NCBI RefSeq assembly: GCF_964355755.1
Contig: NC_092670.1
Location: forward strand, 38,613,795 to 38,677,794
Origin: Antedon mediterranea
Lineage: Eukaryota > Echinodermata > Crinoidea > Comatulida > Antedonidae
Length of the DNA: 64,000 bases
Direction: 5' to 3'
Positions within the stretch are counted from its first letter, which is position 1, and each line of letters opens with the position of its first letter. The translations under genes and the position numbers were made by a program. The notes beneath the pieces are model-generated. The model was not told the DNA's origin. It was given only the letters and a program-made list of their open reading frames with translations, and did no database searches. Below, one piece after another: positions 57,878-64,000 of this stretch.

Positions 57878-60800
57878 GTGACTCTCAGGAACAATCCGCC
57901 GTTTTCTCACAAATACAGTATCAAATTTCACTATATTTTAAAAATCGTAAATGAGTTGCACTCAAATTTTAAAGATGAGGGCTGAGTAAACGGGACCAGT
58001 GGTCCCACTCTCACTTATACTGGACAACTAAGGAAGTACCCTAGTATAATTCCACCAAGTGACTCCCAGGAACAATCCGCCATTTCCTCACAAATACAGT
58101 TTCAAATTTAACTATATTTTAAAAATTGTAATTGAGTTGCACTCAAATTTTAAAGATGAGGGCTGATTAAACGGGACAAGTGGTCCCACTCTAACTTATA
58201 CTGGACGACTTAGGGTGTACCCTAGTATAATCCCACCAAGTGACTCTCAGGAACAATCCGCCGTTTTCTCACAAATACAGTTTCAAATTTCACTAAATTT
58301 TTAAAATCGTAAATGAGTTACACTCAAATTTTAAAGATAAGGGCTGAGTAAACGGAACCAGTGGTCCCACTCTCACTTATACTGGACAACTAAGGAAGTA
58401 CCCTAGTATAATTCCACCAAGTGACTCCCAGGAACAATCCGCCATTTCCTCACAAATACAGTTTCAAATTTAACTATATTTTAAAAATTGTAATTGAGTT
58501 GCACTCAAATTTTAAAGATGAGGGCTGAGTAAACGGGACAAGTGGTCCCACTCTAACTTATACTGGACGACTTAGGGTGTACCCTAGTATAATCCCACCA
58601 AGTGACTCTCAGGAACAATCCGCCGTTTTCTCACAAATACAGTTTCAAATTTCACTATATTTTAAAATATTAATCGTAATTGAGTTACACTCAAATTTTA
58701 AAGATGAGGACTGAGTAAACGGGACCAGTGGTCCCACTCTAACTTATACTGGACAACTAAGGAGGTACCCTAGTATAATCCCACCAAGTGACTCCCAGGA
58801 ACAATCCGCCATTTTCTCACCAATACAGTATCAATTTTCAATATATTTTAAAAATTTTATCGTTATTGAGTTACACTCAAATTTAAAAGATGAGGGCTGA
58901 GTAAACGGGACCAGTGGTCGCACTTTAACTTATACTGGACGACTAAGGACGTACTCTAGTATAATCCCACCATGTGACTCCCAGGAACAATCCGCCGTTT
59001 TTTCCCAAATACAGTTTCAAATTTAACTATATTTTAAAAATTGTAATTGAGTTGCACTCAAATTTAAAAGATGAGGGCTGAGTAAACGGGACCAGTGGTC
59101 CAACTCTAACTTAAACTGGACAACTAAGGAGGTACCCTAGTATAATCCCACCAAGTAACTCCGAGGAACAATCCGCCATTTTCTCACTAATACAGTATCA
59201 AATTTCAATATATTTTAAAATATTAATCGTAATTGAGTTACACTCAAACGTTAAAGATGAGGGCTGAGTAAACGGGACCAGTGGTCCCACTCTAACTAAT
59301 ACTGGACAACTAAGGAGGTACCCTAGTGTAATCCCACCAAGTAACTCCCAGGAACAATCCGTCAGTTTCTCACAAATACAGTATCAATTTTCACTATATT
59401 TTAAAAATTTTATCGTAATTGAGTTACACTCAAATTTAAAAGATGAGGGCTGAGTAAACGGGACCAGTGGTCGCACTCTAACTTATACTGGACGACTAAG
59501 GACCTACCCTAGTATAATCCCACCATGTGACTCCCAGGAACAATCCGCCGTTTTCACACAAATACAGTTTCAAATTTAACTATATTTTAAAAATTGTAAT
59601 TGAGTTGCACTCACATTTTAAAGATGAGGGCTGAGTAAACGGGACCAGTGGTCCCACTCTAACTTATACTGGATGATTAAAGAGGTTCCCTAGTATAATC
59701 CAACCAAGTGACTCTCAGGAACAATCCGCCGTTTTCTCACAAATACAGTATCAAATTTCACTATATTTTAAAAATCGTAAATGAGTTACACTCAAATTTT
59801 AAAGATTAGGGCTGAGTAAACGGGACCAGTGGTCCACTCTAACTTATACTGGACGACTTAAGGTGTACCCTAGTATAATCCCACCAAGTGACTCTCAGGA
59901 ACAATCCGCCGTTTTCTCACAAATACAGTTTCAAGTTTCACTATAATTTAAAAATCGTAAATGAGTTGCACTCAAATTTTAAAGATGAGGGCTGAGTAAA
60001 CGGGACAAGTGGTCCCACTCTAACTTATACTGGACAACTAATGAGGTACCCTAGTATAATCCCACCAAGTGACTCCCAGGAACAATCCGCCATTTTCTCA
60101 CAAATACAGTATCAATTTTCACTATATTTTAAAAATTTTATCGTAATTGAGTTACACTCAAATTTAAAAGATGAGGGCTGAGTAAACGGGACCAGTGGTC
60201 GCACTTTAACTTATACTGGACGACTAAGGACGTACTCTAGTATAATCCCACCATGTGACTCCCAGGAACAATCCGCCGTTTTTTCACAAATACAGTTTCA
60301 AATTTAACTATATTTTAAAAATTGTAATTGAGTTGCACTCAAATTTTAAAGATTAGGGCTGAGTAAACGGGACAAGTGGTCCCACTCTAACTTATACTGG
60401 ACGACTTAGGGTGCACCCTAGTATAATCCCACCAAGTGACTCTCAGGAACAATCCGCCATTTTCTCTCTAATACAGTATCAAATTTCACTATATTTTAAA
60501 ATATTAATCGTAATTGAGTTACACTCAAACGTTAAAGATGAGGGCTGAGTAAACGGGACCAGTGGTCCCACTCTAACTTATACTGGACAACTAATGAGGT
60601 ACCCTAGTATAATCCCACCAAGTGACTCCCAGGAACAATCCGCCATTTTCTCACAAATACAGTATCAATTTTCACTATATTTTAAAAATTTTATCGTAAT
60701 TGAGTTACACTCAAATTTAAAAGATGAGGGCTGAGTAAACGGGACCAGTGGTCGCACTTTAACTTATACTGGACGACTAAGGACGTACTCTAGTATAATC

Positions 60801-63405
60801 CCACCATGTGACTCCCAGGAACAATCCGCCGTTTTTTCACAAATACAGTTTCAAATTTAACTATATTTTAAAAATTGTAATTGAGTTGCACTCAAATTAA
60901 AAAGATGAGGGCTGAGTAAACGGAACCAGTGGTCCCACTCTAACTTAAACTGGACAACTAAGGAGGTACCCTAGTATAATCCCACCAAGTGACTCCGAGG
61001 AACAATCCGCCATTTTCTCTCTAATACAGTATCAAATTTCAATATATTTTAAAATATTAATCGTAATTGAGTTACACTCAAATTTTAAAGATGAGGGCTG
61101 AGTAAACGGGACCAGTGGTCCCACTCTAACTAATACTGGACAACTAAGGAGGTACCCTGGTGTAATCCCACCAAGTAACTCCCAGGAACAATCCGCCAGT
61201 TTCTCACAAATACAGTATCAATTTTCACTATATTTTAAAAATTTTATCGTAATTGAGTTACACTCAAATTTAAAAGATGAGGGCTGAGTAAACGGGACCA
61301 GTGGTCGCACTCTAACTTATACTGGACGACTAATGACGTACCCTAGTATAATCCCACCATGTTACTCCCAGGAACAATCCGCCGTTTTCACACAAATATA
61401 GTTTCAAATTTAACTATATTTTAAAAATTGTAATTGAGTTGCACTCAAATTTTAAAGATGAGGGCTGAGTAAACGGGACCAGTGGTCCGACTCTAACTTA
61501 TACTGGATGAATAAAGAGGTTCCCTAGTATAATCCCACCAAGTGACTCTCAGGAACAATCCGCCGTTTGCTCACAAATACAGTATCAAATTTCACTATAT
61601 TTTAAAAATCGTAAATGAGTTACACTCAAATTTTAAAGATGAGGGCTGAGTAAACGGGACCAGTGGTTCCACTCTAACTTATACTGGACGACTTAGGGTG
61701 TACCCTAGTACAATCCCACCAAGTGACTCTCAGGAACAATCCGCCGTTTTCTGACAAATACAGTTTCAAATTTCAGTATATTTTAAAAATCGTAAATGAG
61801 TTACACTCAAATTTTAAAGATGAGGGCTAAGTAAACGGGACCAGTGGTCCCACTCTAACTTATACTGGACGACTAAGGGGCTACCCTAGTATAATACCAC
61901 CAAGTGACTCCCAGGAACAATCCGCCATTTTCTCACAAATACAGTATCAATTTTCACTATATTTTAAAAATTTTATCGTAATTGAGTTACACTCAAATTT
62001 AAAAGATAAGGGCCGAGTAAACGGGACCAGTGGTCCCACTCTAACTTAAACTGGACAACTAAGGAGGTACCCTAGTATAATCCCACCAAGTGACTCCCAG
62101 GAACAATCCGCCATTTTCTCACTAATACAGTATCAAATTTCACTATATTTTTCAAATCGTAAATGAGTTACACTCAAATTTAAAAGATGAGGGCTGAGTA
62201 AACGGGACCAATGGTCCCACTCTAACTTATACTGGACGACTAAGGGGGTACCCTAGTATAATCCCCAACCAAGTGACTCTCAGGAACAATCCGCCGTTTT
62301 CTCACAAATACAGTATCAAATTTCACTATATTTTAAAAATCGTAAATGAGTTACACTCAAACTTTAAAGATGAGGGTTGAGTAAACGGGACCAGTGGTCC
62401 CACTCTAACTTATACTCTACAACTAAAGAGGTACCCTATAGTATAATCCCACCAAGTGACTCCCAGGAACAATGTGCCATTTTCTCACAAATACAGTATC
62501 AATTTTCACTATATTTTAAAAATGTTATCGTAATTTAGCTAGTTACACTCAAATTTAAAAGATGAGGGCTGAGTAAACGGGACCAGTTGTCGCACTCTAA
62601 CTTATACTGGACGACTAAGGAGGTACCCTAGTATAATCCCACCAAGTGACTCTCATGAACAATCCGCCGTTTTCTCACAAATACAGTATCAAATTTCACT
62701 ATATTTTAAAAATCGTAAATGAGTTACACTCAAAATTTTAAAAATGAGGGCTGAGTAAACGGGACCAGTGGTCCTACTCTAACTTATACTGGGTGACTAA
62801 TGAGGTACCCTAGTATAATCCCACCAAGTGACTCCCAGGAACAATCCGCCATTTTCTTACAAATACAAGTTCAAATTTAACTATATTTTAAAAATCGTAA
62901 TTGAGTTACACTCAGATTTAAAAGATGAGGGCTGAGTAAACGGGACCAGTGGTCCCACTCTAACTTATACTGGACGACTAAGGAGGTACCCTAGTATAAT
63001 CCCGCCAAGTGATGCCCAGGAACAATCCGCCGTTTTCGCACAGATACAGTTTCAAATTTCACTATATTTTAAAAATCGTAATTGGGTTACATTCAAATTT
63101 AAAAGATGAGGGCTGAGTAAACGGGACCAGTGGTCCTACTCTAACTTATACTGGGCGACTAAGGAGGTACCCTAGTATAATCCTACCAAGTGACTTCCAG
63201 GAACAATCCGCCGTTTTCTCACAATTACAATATCAAATTTCACTATATATTAACAATCGTAATTGAGTTATACTGAAATTTAAAAGATGAGGGCTGAGTA
63301 AACGGGACCAGTGGTCCAACTCTAACCTATACTGGACGACTAACGAGGTACCCTAGTATAATCCCACCAAGTGAATCCCAGGAACAATCCGCCGTTTTTC
63401 TCACA
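57878..63405 (-). repeat. right arm tandem array, about 31 units of ~182 bp
   Basis: Same unit on the minus strand. Variant units recur: ones with CCACCATGTGACTCCCAGG lie near 58973, 59520, 60250, 60805 and (CATGTTACTCCC) 61356, giving a roughly 550-bp three-unit higher-order period with one four-unit step. Confidence 0.95.
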
Positions 63406-63557
63406 AATATTTAATTCCTAATACCATAAAAGCCATAAGTAACAATGAAAATGTAAAGAATGCACAAACCGCGTTTCATAGTTATTGTTGGCTGGAAAAA
63501 ATAAAAGTGGGCTGGCTTATTGTTGGCTGGCTTATTGTTGGCTAGCTTGACACAAGC

Positions 63558-63566
63558 CTTCTAGGC
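63558..63566 (+). repeat. target-site duplication, right
   Basis: CTTCTAGGC, identical to 53203-53211. Confidence 0.9.
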
Positions 63567-64000
63567 TTACTCCATAGTTAGCCGCCTGAGGATGGGAGAG
63601 CCTAGATTACTATTTGACTGTAGGTAGTGTAGACCTAGCTAAGTTACGTGCAACTTCCAACTTATTAAGACTATGGGACATTATAAATATTCTACTTTTT
63701 AGTGTCTACAATTTAGAAATATTATTGTTTAGAAAACATGCAATGTAATATACTACTACTAACTATTCAACTAGCCTACTGTGTGACGAAACAAGTGTGA
63801 GTAAAACTCATTCATCCATAACCGCAACAACACACTTATGGAACGCCTAGATAAAGAATGAGTCATAAACGTGACTGATTGAGATCTAAGTATTATTATC
63901 ATCATTGAGATCTACGTATTATCATATCATAGAAATAACAAAATATTGTAAACTAAGATAATTCACAAACAAATTCGCAGAAGATACGAGGAAACAAGTA
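63567..64000. other. gene-free tail of the window
   Basis: AT-rich sequence with no recognisable exon or repeat apart from a short repeat of TTGAGATCTA.GTATTA at 63887-63920. Confidence 0.4.

Larger units (their letters stand above)
53212..63557. mobile_element. giant foldback transposon, 10.3 kb
   Basis: The termini are inverted repeats of about 200 bp with one visible mismatch in the first 150 (53212-53370 against 63400-63557). They begin GCTTGTGTCAAGC, itself a mini-hairpin, and then carry two or three AGCCAACAATA subterminal repeats. Inside each terminus is a long array of a ~182-bp unit, direct within an arm and inverted between arms, meeting near 57875. A perfect 9-bp duplication flanks it. 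There is no transposase. The architecture (unique flanking domain, tandem inner repeats, 9-bp duplication) matches Drosophila FB-type foldback elements; 9 bp is also usual for Mutator-like transposases. Confidence 0.9.

Overview
This is eukaryotic, intron-rich, AT-rich animal DNA. Five protein-coding genes can be assembled exon by exon with GT-AG introns and intact reading frames. The gene set (a VWD/C8/TIL/cystine-knot protein, a slicer-type Argonaute, the spliceosomal factor PRPF6, an HNH-like membrane protein, a NEU2/3/4-type sialidase), long introns and many MITEs, SINEs and minisatellites suggest a marine invertebrate deuterostome. An echinoderm is plausible, but this is an inference and no sequence here proves it. 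LAYOUT: 119-6985 (+) is the 3' part of a secreted VWD-domain glycoprotein whose last intron holds a minisatellite and a 2.16 kb hAT-type element. 7926-18880 (+) is a complete 20-exon Argonaute (934 aa) with the DEDH slicer tetrad. It is followed by about 6 kb of gene-free, UTR-like DNA with two hairpin-forming tandem arrays, then a palindrome-rich zone at 25.2-27.6 kb. 28023-39962 (-) is a complete 24-exon PRPF6 (926 aa). Only 44 bp separate its start codon from that of a divergent 4-exon gene (40007-42061, +) encoding a 287-aa membrane protein with a CxxC..DH..CxxC HNH-like core. 44318-52552 (-) is a complete 8-exon sialidase (376 aa) with a predicted N-myristoylation signal; one of its introns holds a young LTR retrotransposon whose two 489-bp LTRs look identical. 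53212-63557 is a 10.3 kb foldback transposon with a perfect 9-bp target-site duplication, its arms built from about 56 copies of a ~182-bp unit that switch orientation near 57,875. HOW THE PARTS RELATE: the five genes do not form an operon-like system; they act in separate processes (extracellular matrix or mucus, small-RNA silencing, splicing, unknown, glycan turnover). The unifying theme is mobile DNA. One palindromic MITE family (family A, about 20 copies) with an expandable internal 21-bp repeat is scattered through introns and UTRs, with several copies abutting splice donors. hAT-like, pogo-like and other TA-flanked MITEs plus three tRNA-derived SINE families fill much of the rest. The most unusual object is the giant foldback element.
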